Of a stretch of DNA of 64,000 nucleotides, positions 1 to 8,426 are shown piece by piece (positions within the stretch are counted from its first letter, which is position 1; every line of letters starts with the position of its first letter). The notes below the pieces were generated by a model, which was not told the DNA's origin, did no database searches, and saw only the letters and a program-made list of their open reading frames with translations. The position numbers and the translations under genes are program-made. This stretch comes from Acuticoccus mangrovi (GTDB lineage Bacteria; Pseudomonadota; Alphaproteobacteria; Rhizobiales; Amorphaceae), in assembly GCF_016411865.1 (NCBI RefSeq), contig NZ_JAEKJA010000010.1:186001-250000 (forward strand). Reading direction: 5' to 3'.

Positions 1-781
1 CATGACGGTCACCGAGAATGTGGGCTACGGCCTGCGGGTCGCGGGCAAGCCCGCCGACTATCGGCAGCGCGTCGCGAGCCTCCTCGAACTCGTCCGCCTC
101 GACGGCAAGGGTCACCGCCTTCCCCGCGAGCTTTCGGGGGGCGAGCAGCAGCGCGTCGCGATCGCCCGCGCGCTCGCCGTCCAACCCGAGCTGCTGCTTC
201 TCGACGAGCCGCTATCCAACCTCGACGCCCGCCTGCGCGCTGACATGCAGGCGGAGCTTCGGCGGATCCAGCGCGAGGCCAACGTCACCACCATCTTCGT
301 GACCCACGACCAGGAGGAGGCGTTCGGGATCTGCGACCGCGTCGCCGTGATGAACCGCGGCCGGATCGAGCAGATCGGCAATGCGCGCGAGATCTACAAG
401 CGGCCGGCGAGCCGCTTCGTCGCCCGCTTCGTGGGGCGGACCAATCATCTGACCGGCGAGGGGACCGGCGACCGAGCGATCCTGGTGGGCGGCCATCGGA
501 TCGCCGTTCCCGAGGCGGTCGCCGCCGGCAAGAGCTACGACCTCTTCGTGCGGCCGGAGGAGGTGATGCTCGCCGAGACGGCGGGGGAGGGCAACTCGCT
601 CCCGGCCAAGGTGGTGTCCATCCAGGAGGCGGGACCGCACCGCTATTATCGGGTGGAGACGGCCATCGGCGTCCTCGAGGCCTGCCGCTCGTCGAAGGCG
701 GACGTGGATTTCGGCTCCGACGACGTCTACGCGAGCTGGCTGCCGGAGGCCTCGACTCTGTTGGACGCGCCCCATGGCTAA
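1..781 (+). CDS. ABC transporter ATP-binding protein, PotA-like (5' partial)
   Basis: ATPase of a spermidine/putrescine/iron-type importer. The reading frame is open to the left edge, so the N-terminus with the Walker A motif is missing; the first ATG in the window (position 2) is probably internal. Counting from it, the signature [15 protein letters not shown] is at about residues 44-58, Walker B LLLLDEPLSNLDA at about 64-76, and the switch histidine is in TTIFVTHDQEEA. A TOBE-like C-terminal domain (about 160-255) follows, as in PotA, FbpC and CysA. The stop overlaps the next permease start by 8 nt, so the genes are translationally coupled. The substrate cannot be read from the ATPase. Confidence 0.93.
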   Translation, partial: MTVTENVGYGLRVAGKPADYRQRVASLLELVRLDGKGHRLPRELSGGEQQRVAIARALAVQPELLLLDEPLSNLDARLRADMQAELRRIQREANVTTIFVTHDQEEAFGICDRVAVMNRGRIEQIGNAREIYKRPASRFVARFVGRTNHLTGEGTGDRAILVGGHRIAVPEAVAAGKSYDLFVRPEEVMLAETAGEGNSLPAKVVSIQEAGPHRYYRVETAIGVLEACRSSKADVDFGSDDVYASWLPEASTLLDAPHG

Positions 782-1616
782 GGCGCACCGCACGTCCCTT
801 CTCATCACCCACGCGGCGATGCTGCTGCCGCTCCTCGTCATCCTGGGCTTCTTCTTCGTCCTGCCGCTCGGCATCGTGGCGACGACGAGCCTCAAGGAGG
901 AGCAGACCTTCCCCTCGCTCGCCCAGTATCTGTCGATCTTCACCGACGGCTTCTATCTGGAGGTGATGGTGCGCACCCTGGTCATCGGCCTGGTGACCAC
1001 CGTCGCGGCGCTCCTCGCCGGCTATCCGGCGGCGCTGCTCCTCGTCTTTTCGAGCAGCCGGTGGCGGCGCGTGTTCCTCTTCATCATCATCTCGCCGCTC
1101 TTCGTCAGCGTGATCGTGCGCACCTACGGGTGGATCGTGCTCCTTGGACCGACGGGGCCCATCGCCTCGCTGTTTCCCCCCGACATCCGCCCGCGGATGC
1201 TGAAGACGGAAGGCGCGATCGTCATCGGCCTGATGCACATCTACATCCCCTACATGGTCCTCTCCATCAACTCGGCGATGGCCAAGATCGACGTCCGTCT
1301 GCTGCGCGCCGCGGCGACGCTGCGGGCGAGCCGATGGCAGATCTTCAAGGACATCATCCTGCCGCTCAGCGCGCCGGGGGTTGTCGCCGGCTCCGCCATC
1401 GTCTTCTCGCTGTCGATGACCGCCTTCAGCACGCCCGTGCTCCTCGGCGGGGCGCGCAACAAGACCATGCCCTTCCTCATCTATCAGGAGAATCTCGTGC
1501 TCGGTGACTGGCAGTCGGGCAGCGCGCTGGCGATCGTGCTCTTGGCGATCACGACCACCGTCCTCGCCGTGGTGACGATCGCGAGCAGCCGCATCGTCAA
1601 CAAGGTGGGCGGCTGA
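774..1616 (+). CDS. ABC transporter permease, PotB-like
   Basis: Inner-membrane permease of 280 residues and about six hydrophobic segments, of the spermidine/putrescine family. The cytoplasmic EAA loop that docks to the ATPase is visible at about residues 178-213 (LRAAATLRASRWQIFKDIILP...G). The ATG at 774 lies inside the 3' end of the ATPase gene, and the next permease starts 3 nt after this stop. Order ATPase-permease-permease is typical of PotABC and of the related iron and phosphonate importers. Confidence 0.93.
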   Translation: MAKAHRTSLLITHAAMLLPLLVILGFFFVLPLGIVATTSLKEEQTFPSLAQYLSIFTDGFYLEVMVRTLVIGLVTTVAALLAGYPAALLLVFSSSRWRRVFLFIIISPLFVSVIVRTYGWIVLLGPTGPIASLFPPDIRPRMLKTEGAIVIGLMHIYIPYMVLSINSAMAKIDVRLLRAAATLRASRWQIFKDIILPLSAPGVVAGSAIVFSLSMTAFSTPVLLGGARNKTMPFLIYQENLVLGDWQSGSALAIVLLAITTTVLAVVTIASSRIVNKVGG

Positions 1617-1618
1617 TC

Positions 1619-2455
1619 ATGGCGCGCCGGAACACTCTCGCCCGGGTCGGGCGTATCTATGGCGTGCTCTTCTCCGCCTTCATGCTGGCGCCGATGGTCG
1701 TGGTGCTCGCCGCTTCGTTCACCGGGGAGGGCTACATCAGCTTTCCGCCGGCGAGCCTCAGCACCCGGTGGTACGTGGAGGTGCTGCAGAACAACACCTT
1801 CATGAACGCGCTGAGCTTCAGCCTGCAGATCGCGGCGATCACCGCCACGGCGTCGGGGCTCGTCGGCGTGCTGAGCGCCGTCGTCCTCGTCAAGCCGAGC
1901 TTTCCGGGGCGCACCTTTCTGGTGTCGCTCGCGATGATGCCGCTCACCTTGCCGCACATCGTCCTCGCCATCGCTCTGCTGCAGCTCTTCGGCAGCCTCG
2001 CCATCCCGAGCGCGCCCTACGCGCTGCTCATGGGGCACATCCTCATTACCGTGCCGTACGTGCTGCGCCTCACCATGACGAGCCTCGGCGGTCTCGATCC
2101 GCGGCTCGAGCTCGCGAGCTTCACGCTCGGCGCGTCGCGCAGCTACACGCTCCGGCACGTCGTGCTGCCGCTCGGGCTGCGCGGCATTCTCGCCGGCATC
2201 CTCTTCGCCTTCCTCCTCTCCTTCGACGAGATCACCATCTCGCTGTTCACAGCGCTCCCCGGCAAGATGACGCTGCCGGCCGAGATCTTCAGCTACGCCT
2301 CGCAGGGCTCAGACCCGGTGATCGCCGCCGCGAGCGGGCTGATGATCATCATCAGCGCCGTCGTTGTGATCATCATCGAATGGTGGTTCGGGCTGCTCCG
2401 CCTGATCCTCGGCGATGAGCCGGCCAAGCGGGGGTCCCGGCCGGCCGGCGAGTAG
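1619..2455 (+). CDS. ABC transporter permease, PotC-like
   Basis: Second inner-membrane permease, 278 residues. An EAA loop is present (LASFTLGASRSYTLRHVVLPLG), followed by the FLLSFDEITISLF stretch characteristic of PotC-type subunits. It presumably forms a heterodimer with the preceding permease. A strong hairpin at 2501-2532 follows, so this is likely the last gene of its transcript. The binding protein is encoded separately about 300 nt downstream, behind its own operator. Confidence 0.93.
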   Translation: MARRNTLARVGRIYGVLFSAFMLAPMVVVLAASFTGEGYISFPPASLSTRWYVEVLQNNTFMNALSFSLQIAAITATASGLVGVLSAVVLVKPSFPGRTFLVSLAMMPLTLPHIVLAIALLQLFGSLAIPSAPYALLMGHILITVPYVLRLTMTSLGGLDPRLELASFTLGASRSYTLRHVVLPLGLRGILAGILFAFLLSFDEITISLFTALPGKMTLPAEIFSYASQGSDPVIAAASGLMIIISAVVVIIIEWWFGLLRLILGDEPAKRGSRPAGE

Positions 2456-2500
2456 ACCGCCCGTATGCGGCCGCCCTCGCGCGGCCACGACGCAAGCCTG

Positions 2501-2532
2501 AACGGCCCGCGGCAGCGCTGTCGCGGGCCGTT
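2501..2532 (+). terminator. Hairpin terminator after the Pot-like permease operon
   Basis: Perfect 11-bp inverted repeat AACGGCCCGCG / CGCGGGCCGTT around a 10-nt loop, with the right arm running into TTT. It lies 46 nt past the stop of the last permease gene and before the operator at 2651. This suggests transcription stops here and restarts for the binding protein. Confidence 0.6.
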
Positions 2533-2650
2533 TGCCGTCGATGCCCGGCGCGACGGCGCGGCGGCATGGCCATCCGGGCCCGCGGATCGGCGCATCGCCG
2601 CCGCACCGTGGAGAGGGGCGAGGAGGCGAGTTTCCCGGCTATTTCTGTAT

Positions 2651-2672
2651 TGATCTCAAAATGTGATCACGA
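2651..2672. promoter_or_regulatory. GntR-type operator, copy A
   Basis: Imperfect palindrome containing ATGTGATCAC, in an AT-rich gap 90 nt upstream of the binding-protein start. It aligns over 22 columns with four other sites in this window (7321, 8292, 9686, 10931) that share the invariant GTGATCA. Inferred to bind the GntR/FCD regulator encoded at 7491-8249. Confidence 0.65.
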
Positions 2673-2761
2673 TATTGTCGCACGCATGGAAGCACCGTGA
2701 CATTCGCCTTGTCACTTCCTCAGCCCCGCGTGGGGCCCTCCAACCAGCCAGGGGACAACGT

Positions 2762-3859
2762 ATGAGACGCTCGGACTTCCCTAAGTTCGCGATGAATCGA
2801 CGGAAAATGGTCGCTCTCGGGCTCGGGGCGCTCGCCAGCCCCGCCGTTCTTTCGCGCCGATCCTGGGCGGATGCCGCCGGCGGCGTTGCCACGGGGCCGC
2901 TCGAGGACGAGCTGATCTTCGCCTGCACCGGCGGCGTCATGCAGAAGATCATGGAAGAGGACATCATCCCCCCGTTCGCCGAAAAGCACGGGGTGAACAT
3001 CATCTACGTGCCGAGCCCGTCGTCGCAGAACCTCGCGAAGCTGCGCACGCAGCGCAGCAGTCCGTCGATCGACGTGATCTGGCTCGCCGGCGCCACCACC
3101 TTTCAGGCGATCGACGACGACGTCCTCGCCGACTACGATCCCGAGCGGATCCCGAACGCGGCGAACGTCTACCCCAACCTGGCGACCGAGTCGAAGGTGC
3201 TTCCCGTCGGCCAGAACGTCATCGGTCTCCTCTACAATGGAGACATCCTGAGCGAGAAGGGGTTCGACGCGCCCACCTCGTGGTGGGACATGTGGGATCC
3301 GAAGTACAAGCAGCACACCGGGATGCTGAACATCAACAGCACCAGCACGATCGGAACGGTGTCGCTGATCGCCAAGATCCTGTCGGGCGATCCCTACGAC
3401 TTCGACGCGGCCTTCGCGAAGTTCGCCGAGCTCATGCCGAACGTCTACGACTTCTTCAGCGCGTCGGGCGAGATGGACGCCCTCGCCCAGGAGGGGCTGC
3501 TGTGGGTGTGGTCCCACGCCGCCGGCCGGGCGATGTTCCACCGGAAATCCGGCTTCCCGGTGCGCTTCGTGGCGCCGAAAGAGGGGGCCGTCGGCTATTC
3601 GAGCTCCGTCGCCGTCGTGAAGAACGGGCCGCATCCCAACGTGGCGCACGCGTGGGTGAACTACCTCCTCTCGACCGACGTGCAGGAGAAGATCGCGCTG
3701 AAGGCCGGCTATGCGCCGGTGGTGCCGGGCGTCACGATCCCCGCCGACGTCAAGGAGTTCTTCCCCGACCTCGATACGATCTTCTTCCCGGACTACCGAA
3801 AGCTGACCGCGGTGCTTCCTGAACTCGTGGATCGGTGGAATCGGGAAGTCGAGCGGTGA
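2762..3859 (+). CDS. ABC transporter substrate-binding protein, PotD-like, Tat-type signal
   Basis: Periplasmic binding protein of the PotD/FbpA extracellular solute-binding family (365 residues), presumably serving the importer just upstream. The frame is open further 5', but the ATG at 2762 gives a sensible signal: an arginine pair at residues 13-14 (RRKMVALGLGALAS) before a hydrophobic stretch, resembling a Tat leader ending near RSWADA. The mature part has the motifs typical of this fold, including PTSWWDMWDPKYKQ and a YSSSVAVVKNGPH segment near the C-terminus. It has its own operator (2651) and is followed by a strong hairpin (3906-3937). Ligand unknown; a polyamine or other small nitrogenous compound is possible. 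Confidence 0.9.
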   Translation: MRRSDFPKFAMNRRKMVALGLGALASPAVLSRRSWADAAGGVATGPLEDELIFACTGGVMQKIMEEDIIPPFAEKHGVNIIYVPSPSSQNLAKLRTQRSSPSIDVIWLAGATTFQAIDDDVLADYDPERIPNAANVYPNLATESKVLPVGQNVIGLLYNGDILSEKGFDAPTSWWDMWDPKYKQHTGMLNINSTSTIGTVSLIAKILSGDPYDFDAAFAKFAELMPNVYDFFSASGEMDALAQEGLLWVWSHAAGRAMFHRKSGFPVRFVAPKEGAVGYSSSVAVVKNGPHPNVAHAWVNYLLSTDVQEKIALKAGYAPVVPGVTIPADVKEFFPDLDTIFFPDYRKLTAVLPELVDRWNREVER

Positions 3860-3905
3860 GCTTCTAATCATCGCCGACAACGGGAGCACCGACCGCTCCC
3901 GCGTC

Positions 3906-3937
3906 GCGTGCCGCCGGACCCCCGCCCGGCGGCACGC
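3906..3937 (+). terminator. Strong GC hairpin after the binding-protein gene
   Basis: Perfect 12-bp inverted repeat (GCGTGCCGCCGG / CCGGCGGCACGC) with an 8-nt loop, 46 nt downstream of the stop of the binding protein. There is no clear T-run, so this may be a Rho-assisted stop or an mRNA 3'-end stabiliser. The rest of the 288-nt gap (3860-4147) turns more AT-rich towards 4148 and probably holds the promoter of the flavin reductase operon. None of the GntR-type sites was seen in it. Confidence 0.5.
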
Positions 3938-4147
3938 TTATGGGGACGCGTGGGCAATCATCATCGACCACGATCGCGGGCGCGCAGCATTCGAGCGAGT
4001 TGCGACCGTATGTGACAAGTCGTTGAAAAGTGACCATCGTGCGGAAAGCGTTCGACGTTCGTTTTCGCGTATGTTGATTGCCACTATCTATGTTGACCGG
4101 CGCCGGCTCGCCGCGGTTTTGTTGAGCGAAACAAACCAAAGTGTCAC

Positions 4148-4672
4148 ATGATGTCTGTCCAGCCCGTCTCCGCTTCCGTCGCGGACCCCGACCCGTTACC
4201 GCCGGAACGGTTCCGCACCATCGCCGCCGCGTGGCCGAGCGGGGTGGCCGTCGTCACCACCGTCGACCGGCACGGCCGGCCCAAGGGCCTCACGATGACC
4301 GCCGTCACGGCGCTGTCGCTGGAGCCGCAGCAGTTTCTGATCTGCGTCGACGACGGCTCCTCGACGCTCGCGCCACTCCTCGATGCCGGGCGCTTCTGCA
4401 TCAACTTTCTCGGCAAGGGGCAGGAGGACGTGGCGCGCCTCTTCGCCTCCAAGCGCGAGGACAAGTTCGGCGCACTCGGCTGGTCGCTCGACGCGATCGG
4501 CATGCCGGCGATCCACGGCGCCGTCGCGCAGGCCGGCTGCGACGTCGTCGCCGTCCATGACGGCGGGGACCACCGCATCATCATCGGCGGCCTGCGCGCG
4601 GCGGCCATCAGCGGCGGCGCGCCGCTTCTCTACCATTCGGGAAGATTTCTCGACGTGAACCAGGGGCAGTAA
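4148..4672 (+). CDS. Flavin reductase-like protein
   Basis: NAD(P)H:FMN oxidoreductase of the flavin-reductase-like family (RutF/HpaC/NtaB type), 174 residues, the usual length. The conserved region RHGRPKGLTMTAVTALSLEP followed by a CINFL block marks the split-barrel FMN-binding domain. It ends 4 nt before the FMN-dependent monooxygenase start, so the two form a two-component system in which this protein supplies reduced flavin. Two ATG codons occur in tandem (4148 and 4151) and the ribosome-binding site is weak, so the exact start is uncertain. Confidence 0.92.
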   Translation: MMSVQPVSASVADPDPLPPERFRTIAAAWPSGVAVVTTVDRHGRPKGLTMTAVTALSLEPQQFLICVDDGSSTLAPLLDAGRFCINFLGKGQEDVARLFASKREDKFGALGWSLDAIGMPAIHGAVAQAGCDVVAVHDGGDHRIIIGGLRAAAISGGAPLLYHSGRFLDVNQGQ

Positions 4673-4676
4673 GACA

Positions 4677-6035
4677 ATGGACGTCACCCGAAAAATGCGT
4701 CTCGGCCTGTCGATGCGAGGCGTCGGATATCATCCGAGCGCGTGGCTCGATCCGGCCGTTCCGGCGGACGGGGCGATCAACTTCCCCTACTATCTGGAGG
4801 TCGCCCAGAAGGCCGAATCCGGGCTGCTCGATCTGGTATTCCTCGCCGATCAGAGCGCCATCACCGTCTCCGACGAGCCGCGCGGGGCGTTCGGCCGCAC
4901 CCCGGTGGGGGCGGAGTTCGAGCCGATCACGCTCCTCTCCGCGCTCAGCCAGTTCACCACCCACATCGGCCTCGTGGCGACGGCCTCCACCACGCTTCAC
5001 CAGCCCTTTCAGCTGGCGCGTCAGTTCGGCTCGCTCGACCATCTGAGCGGGGGGCGCGCGGGGTGGAACGTCGTCACCTCCTCACGCGACAGCGAGGCGC
5101 AGAACTTCAGCGAGGAGAGGATCCTCCCCAAGGATCAGCGCTACCGGCGGGCGCGCGAGGCCCTCGATGTCGCCTTCGGCCTCTGGCAGAGCTGGGAGGA
5201 GGACGCGTTCGTACGCGACCGGGCGCGCGGCGTGTTCGTGGAGCCCGCCAAGATGCACCCGATCGATCATGTCGGCGAGTTCTTCCGCGTGAAGGGGCCG
5301 CTGAACCAGCCGCCCACGCCGCAGGGCCGGCCGGTGATCGTGCAGGCCGGCGCCTCGGCCGACGGCATGGACTTCGCCGCGCGCTACGCCGAGGTGGTCT
5401 ATGCGGTGCAGAACCGCTTGGCGGACGCCCAGACCTTCTACGCCGCGATGAAGGCGCGGGTCGCCGCCAGCGGCCGCAACCCCGACGACGTGAAGATCAT
5501 GCCCGGCATCCTCCCCGTCATCGGCCAGACCCACGCCGAGGCGGAGGATCGCTACCGCGCGATGCAGAACGAGATCGACCCGCTCGTGGGCCTCGAGAAG
5601 CTCGTCCGCTTCTTCGGCGACCTCAGCGACCGCGACCTCGACGGGCCGCCGCCGGAGCTGCGGACGGACATGCCGGTGATCAGCCGCGGCGAGCTTCTTC
5701 TCAACCTCGCGCGGGAGAACGGCTGGTCGATCCGTCAGCTCTACCAGTACACCTCGATCGGTAACGCCCACCACGTCGTCGTGGGCACGCCGTCCGAGAT
5801 CGTCGACGTCATGGAGACGTGGTTCACCGAGGGCGCGGCCGACGGCTTCAACGTGCTCCCGGCGAAGCAGCCGGCCGACATCCACGGCTTCGTCGACCAC
5901 ATCGTGCCGGAGCTGCAGAACCGCGGCCTCTTCCGCACCGAATATGAGGGCAAGACGTTGCGCGGCAATCTCGGCCTTCCAGCGGTCGCGTCGCGCCACA
6001 AGCACCCGCAGGAGATGGCCGCGCAGCCAGCCTGA
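4677..6035 (+). CDS. LLM-class flavin-dependent monooxygenase, NtaA/SnaA/DszA family
   Basis: Flavin-dependent monooxygenase of the luciferase-like superfamily, 452 residues, matching the length of NtaA (nitrilotriacetate), EmoA (EDTA), SnaA and DszA rather than the shorter RutA. Family features seen: an N-terminal strand, LVFLADQSA, TLHQPFQLARQFGSLDHLSGGR followed by AGWNVVTS, and PVIVQAGASADGMDFAARYAE. It should use FMNH2 from the adjacent reductase and O2, probably to oxidise a C-N, N or S centre of the substrate. Family members of this type cleave N-carboxymethyl groups, which fits the nearby opine-dehydrogenase and alpha-hydroxy-acid dehydrogenase genes, but the real substrate is unknown. 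Confidence 0.92.
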   Translation: MDVTRKMRLGLSMRGVGYHPSAWLDPAVPADGAINFPYYLEVAQKAESGLLDLVFLADQSAITVSDEPRGAFGRTPVGAEFEPITLLSALSQFTTHIGLVATASTTLHQPFQLARQFGSLDHLSGGRAGWNVVTSSRDSEAQNFSEERILPKDQRYRRAREALDVAFGLWQSWEEDAFVRDRARGVFVEPAKMHPIDHVGEFFRVKGPLNQPPTPQGRPVIVQAGASADGMDFAARYAEVVYAVQNRLADAQTFYAAMKARVAASGRNPDDVKIMPGILPVIGQTHAEAEDRYRAMQNEIDPLVGLEKLVRFFGDLSDRDLDGPPPELRTDMPVISRGELLLNLARENGWSIRQLYQYTSIGNAHHVVVGTPSEIVDVMETWFTEGAADGFNVLPAKQPADIHGFVDHIVPELQNRGLFRTEYEGKTLRGNLGLPAVASRHKHPQEMAAQPA

Positions 6036-6050
6036 CCCGCGCTTTCCGTT

Positions 6051-6083
6051 GCCGAGGGGCCGCCGTTCGGCGGAACCCTCGGC
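6051..6083. terminator. Bidirectional hairpin between convergent genes
   Basis: Inverted repeat GCCGAGGG / CCCTCGGC enclosing a second GC-rich inner hairpin, located between the stop of the monooxygenase (6035, plus) and the stop of the opine-dehydrogenase-like gene (6156, minus). It probably ends transcription from both sides. No T-run is seen. Confidence 0.45.
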
Positions 6084-6155
6084 GGTGTGGACGAGTCCCA
6101 CGAATGCGTTGGAATGGAGCCGGCGCGGGCGACGAGGGCGCCTGCGCCGGCGCTC

Positions 6156-7247
6156 CTATGCGCCGCGCACCTTGCGAAGCAGGCCGTCCCGGTCGAGGCC
6201 GGCGATGCCCATCGCCTCCGCCGTGCGGCCGTGGACGCGGTAGTCGACGCCGACGGCGGCCTCGGCGAGCGTCAGCAGCGAGCGGGCGACCGGCGTCTCG
6301 ACGCCCGCGATCTCCGCGAGGGCGAGGAAGGGGAGGACGCCGTGCCCGAAGTCCTCTCGATAGTAGCGGTGGGTCAGCGAATCGGGCGCCTTGATGTTCT
6401 TGTTGGCGCCGCCGCCGGCGACCGCCGCGGCGTAGTCCGTCGGGTCGGCGTCGGGCTCGACCGTCCCGATGAGCTTCATCTCCTCGATGAGGTGGGGCAT
6501 CTCGTGGCCGAACGCCCGTGCGACGCGGCAGCGCTCCTCGTCGAGCGCCTGCATGGTTCGAGCGACGCCGGGCGTCATCGCGTCGACGTAGAAGGTGAAG
6601 TCGCCCTGGCGTGCCTCCACCCAGGCCGCGGCGAGGACCGAGCCGGGGGGGTGCAGCACCAGATTGGCGTTCGCGAGCGAGGAGCAGAGAACGTCCGGCA
6701 CGGCGGTCGCGCCGGGAAACAGCGCCACCGCGGCCTCGAGAGCGGCATCGCCGCCGGGGAGGGCGGCGGCGCGCACGCTCTTGGCGCGGCAGGTGACGGT
6801 CACCGTCTCCGGCGCGTACTTGCGCGCCACGTAGGTGAGCGTCGAGAGCTCGGCGACGGGCGGCGCCTGCCGCCCCGTCCGCGCGAAGGCGGTCGCGAAC
6901 TCCAGCGCCCCGCCGGTGTGGCCCGGATTGAGGACCACCGGCTTGTCCGACGGCCAGTCCGCCTCGGCGAGGAGCTTTGCGACCGGGGCGTGCGAGAATG
7001 TCGGCAGGCACACGACGGCGACGTCGGCGGAGCGGATCGCCTCGGCGATGCTGCCCGTGATCATCGGCAGCTCGACGAAGCCCTCGCCGATCACGCCGCT
7101 GAAGCGCACCCCGCTCTGGGCCTTGAGCGGCGCCAGCGTCGCCTCCGAGCGGTTCCAGAGAGCGACGTCGTGGCCGGCGGTGGAGAGCTCGGCGACGGCG
7201 GCGATGCCACCCGCCCCGGCGCCCAGGACCGCAACGCTCATGTTCAT
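6156..7247 (-). CDS. NAD/NADP octopine/nopaline (opine) dehydrogenase family protein
   Basis: NAD(P)-dependent oxidoreductase of the opine dehydrogenase family (363 residues from the chosen start). The Rossmann motif VLGAGAGGIAAVAEL sits directly at the N-terminus, which is why the ATG at 7247 is preferred over in-frame ATGs up to 7340 that run into the operator at 7321. The C-terminal domain has the family block LTHRYYREDFGHGVLPFLALAE. Opine dehydrogenases reductively condense an amino acid with a 2-oxo acid or run the reverse oxidation; in a catabolic cluster the oxidative direction is plausible. The ribosome-binding site is weak for every candidate start. Confidence 0.87.
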   Translation of the reverse strand: MNMSVAVLGAGAGGIAAVAELSTAGHDVALWNRSEATLAPLKAQSGVRFSGVIGEGFVELPMITGSIAEAIRSADVAVVCLPTFSHAPVAKLLAEADWPSDKPVVLNPGHTGGALEFATAFARTGRQAPPVAELSTLTYVARKYAPETVTVTCRAKSVRAAALPGGDAALEAAVALFPGATAVPDVLCSSLANANLVLHPPGSVLAAAWVEARQGDFTFYVDAMTPGVARTMQALDEERCRVARAFGHEMPHLIEEMKLIGTVEPDADPTDYAAAVAGGGANKNIKAPDSLTHRYYREDFGHGVLPFLALAEIAGVETPVARSLLTLAEAAVGVDYRVHGRTAEAMGIAGLDRDGLLRKVRGA

Positions 7248-7320
7248 CGGAACGAGGTGCCCGGCCAGAGTCTGACCTGGAGGGGAAAGCCGCATGGGGT
7301 CCATCGTGCTCAGAAGTAAT

Positions 7321-7342
7321 GAATCACATTTTGTGATCACAA
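7321..7342. promoter_or_regulatory. GntR-type operator, copy B (perfect palindrome)
   Basis: Contains the perfect palindrome ATCACA-TTT-TGTGAT, the best of the five copies, and runs into GTGATCACAA. It lies about 75 nt upstream of the opine-dehydrogenase-like start (minus strand) and downstream of the gntR stop. It defines the core of the shared motif. Confidence 0.7.
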
Positions 7343-7490
7343 TTGCCGACTGTCAAGCATACGAGACCCGGCGGAGCCGGCGGTCGGCCGGCATTCGCTG
7401 TGGGGCTTGCGGGCTGGATGGGGGCGTGGATCGGCGCGGCTCGAAGCGGGGGCGTCGGCCCGGCGGCGTGGGGTCTCTCGGCGGCGAGGC

Positions 7491-8249
7491 TCAGAGGCCG
7501 CGGTCGAGGCGGAAGGCGTTGGAGAGCGACGCGAAGGGGCCCGTTTCCGGCTCCCTCTGGGCCTCGGCGATCAGATAGGCGCCGGTCTTCATGATGTCGT
7601 CGACCATCGCCGTCTCCGCGGCGCCGGTGTCCTTGGCGCGGAACGCGTCGAGGAGGCGCAGGTGCATCGAGGTGTCCCACAGGTTGCGGGGCGAGTTCAT
7701 CGAGAAATACATCGTCGGCCCGCAGCGCAGCCACAACGACTCGATGAGCGGCATCAGGATATCGGAGTTCGCCGCGCGATAGATGGCGAAGTGGAACTCC
7801 TTGTTGGCGATCAGCACCTGGCCCATGTCGTTCTGCGCATGGGCGGCGAGAAGGCGATCGTTGATCTCGCCGAGCTCTTCGATCAGCTCGTCGGTGACCC
7901 TCTCGCATGCGACGCGGGCTGCCATGCCCTCGATGAGGGTGCGCACCTCGAAGAGCTCGATGAGACCCCTCGCGGAGAGCTTCGGCACGCGGACGGTGCG
8001 GTTCGGCAGCTCTTCCAGCGCATGGGCCGCCACGAGCCGGCTCACGCTCTCGCGCACGGGCATCAGGCTGGTGTCGAGGTTCGCCGCGATCTTGCGCAGG
8101 CTGAGCACCTGGCCGGGCAGGAAGAAGCCGGACATCAAGCCGTATTGGAGGCTCGCCAGCACCTTGTCGTGCATCGTCACCCGACCGCCTTTGCCGGGAG
8201 TGGAGGAGGCACCTTTAGGTTGCTCGTCTTCCTTGTCGTTCTTGTCCAT
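7491..8249 (-). CDS. GntR family transcriptional regulator, FCD domain
   Basis: Transcription factor of about 252 residues. An N-terminal winged helix-turn-helix (LSLRKIAANLDTSLMPVRES region) is followed by an all-helical FCD ligand-binding domain (FEVRTLIEGMAARVACERV onward), as in FadR/VanR-type regulators. The longest frame begins at 8300, but that ATG falls inside the operator at 8292-8313, so the ATG at 8249 (MDKNDKEDE) is chosen. It lies among five copies of one palindrome, one of them at its own promoter, which points to an autoregulated local regulator. Effector unknown, probably the substrate or an intermediate of the cluster. Confidence 0.92.
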   Translation of the reverse strand: MDKNDKEDEQPKGASSTPGKGGRVTMHDKVLASLQYGLMSGFFLPGQVLSLRKIAANLDTSLMPVRESVSRLVAAHALEELPNRTVRVPKLSARGLIELFEVRTLIEGMAARVACERVTDELIEELGEINDRLLAAHAQNDMGQVLIANKEFHFAIYRAANSDILMPLIESLWLRCGPTMYFSMNSPRNLWDTSMHLRLLDAFRAKDTGAAETAMVDDIMKTGAYLIAEAQREPETGPFASLSNAFRLDRGL

Positions 8250-8291
8250 CTTGGCTCTCGAGACCGTTGCGGTGGTGGCGTCACCGTAGTG

Positions 8292-8313
8292 TGATGACAT
8301 TACGTGATCAACT
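8292..8313. promoter_or_regulatory. GntR-type operator, copy C (gntR promoter)
   Basis: Operator copy with TGATGACA and GTGATCA half-sites, 43 nt upstream of the chosen gntR start. It overlaps the upstream in-frame ATG at 8300, which argues against that start. The position suggests autoregulation of the GntR gene. Confidence 0.6.
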
Positions 8314-8426
8314 TTGGGTCCTAGCAGGCGCGCCGTGCTCCGCCCAGCCTCGCGACGGCTCGGGTCGCATCCGCGAACAACTTTCCCGATACCGAGTGTA
8401 CACGATCGACCCGCCGCGATGGGGCG

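Noticed and set aside
4677-6035. RutA, to complete the rut-like set at 44-49 kb
   Set aside because: The protein is about 450 residues with NtaA/SnaA/DszA motifs, longer than RutA and lacking its typical segments, and it lies 40 kb away beside a different enzyme set.
8396-8403. GTGTACAC palindrome as a further regulator site
   Set aside because: It lies downstream of the HTH-citrate-synthase-like gene, matches none of the five shared operators and is too short to support.
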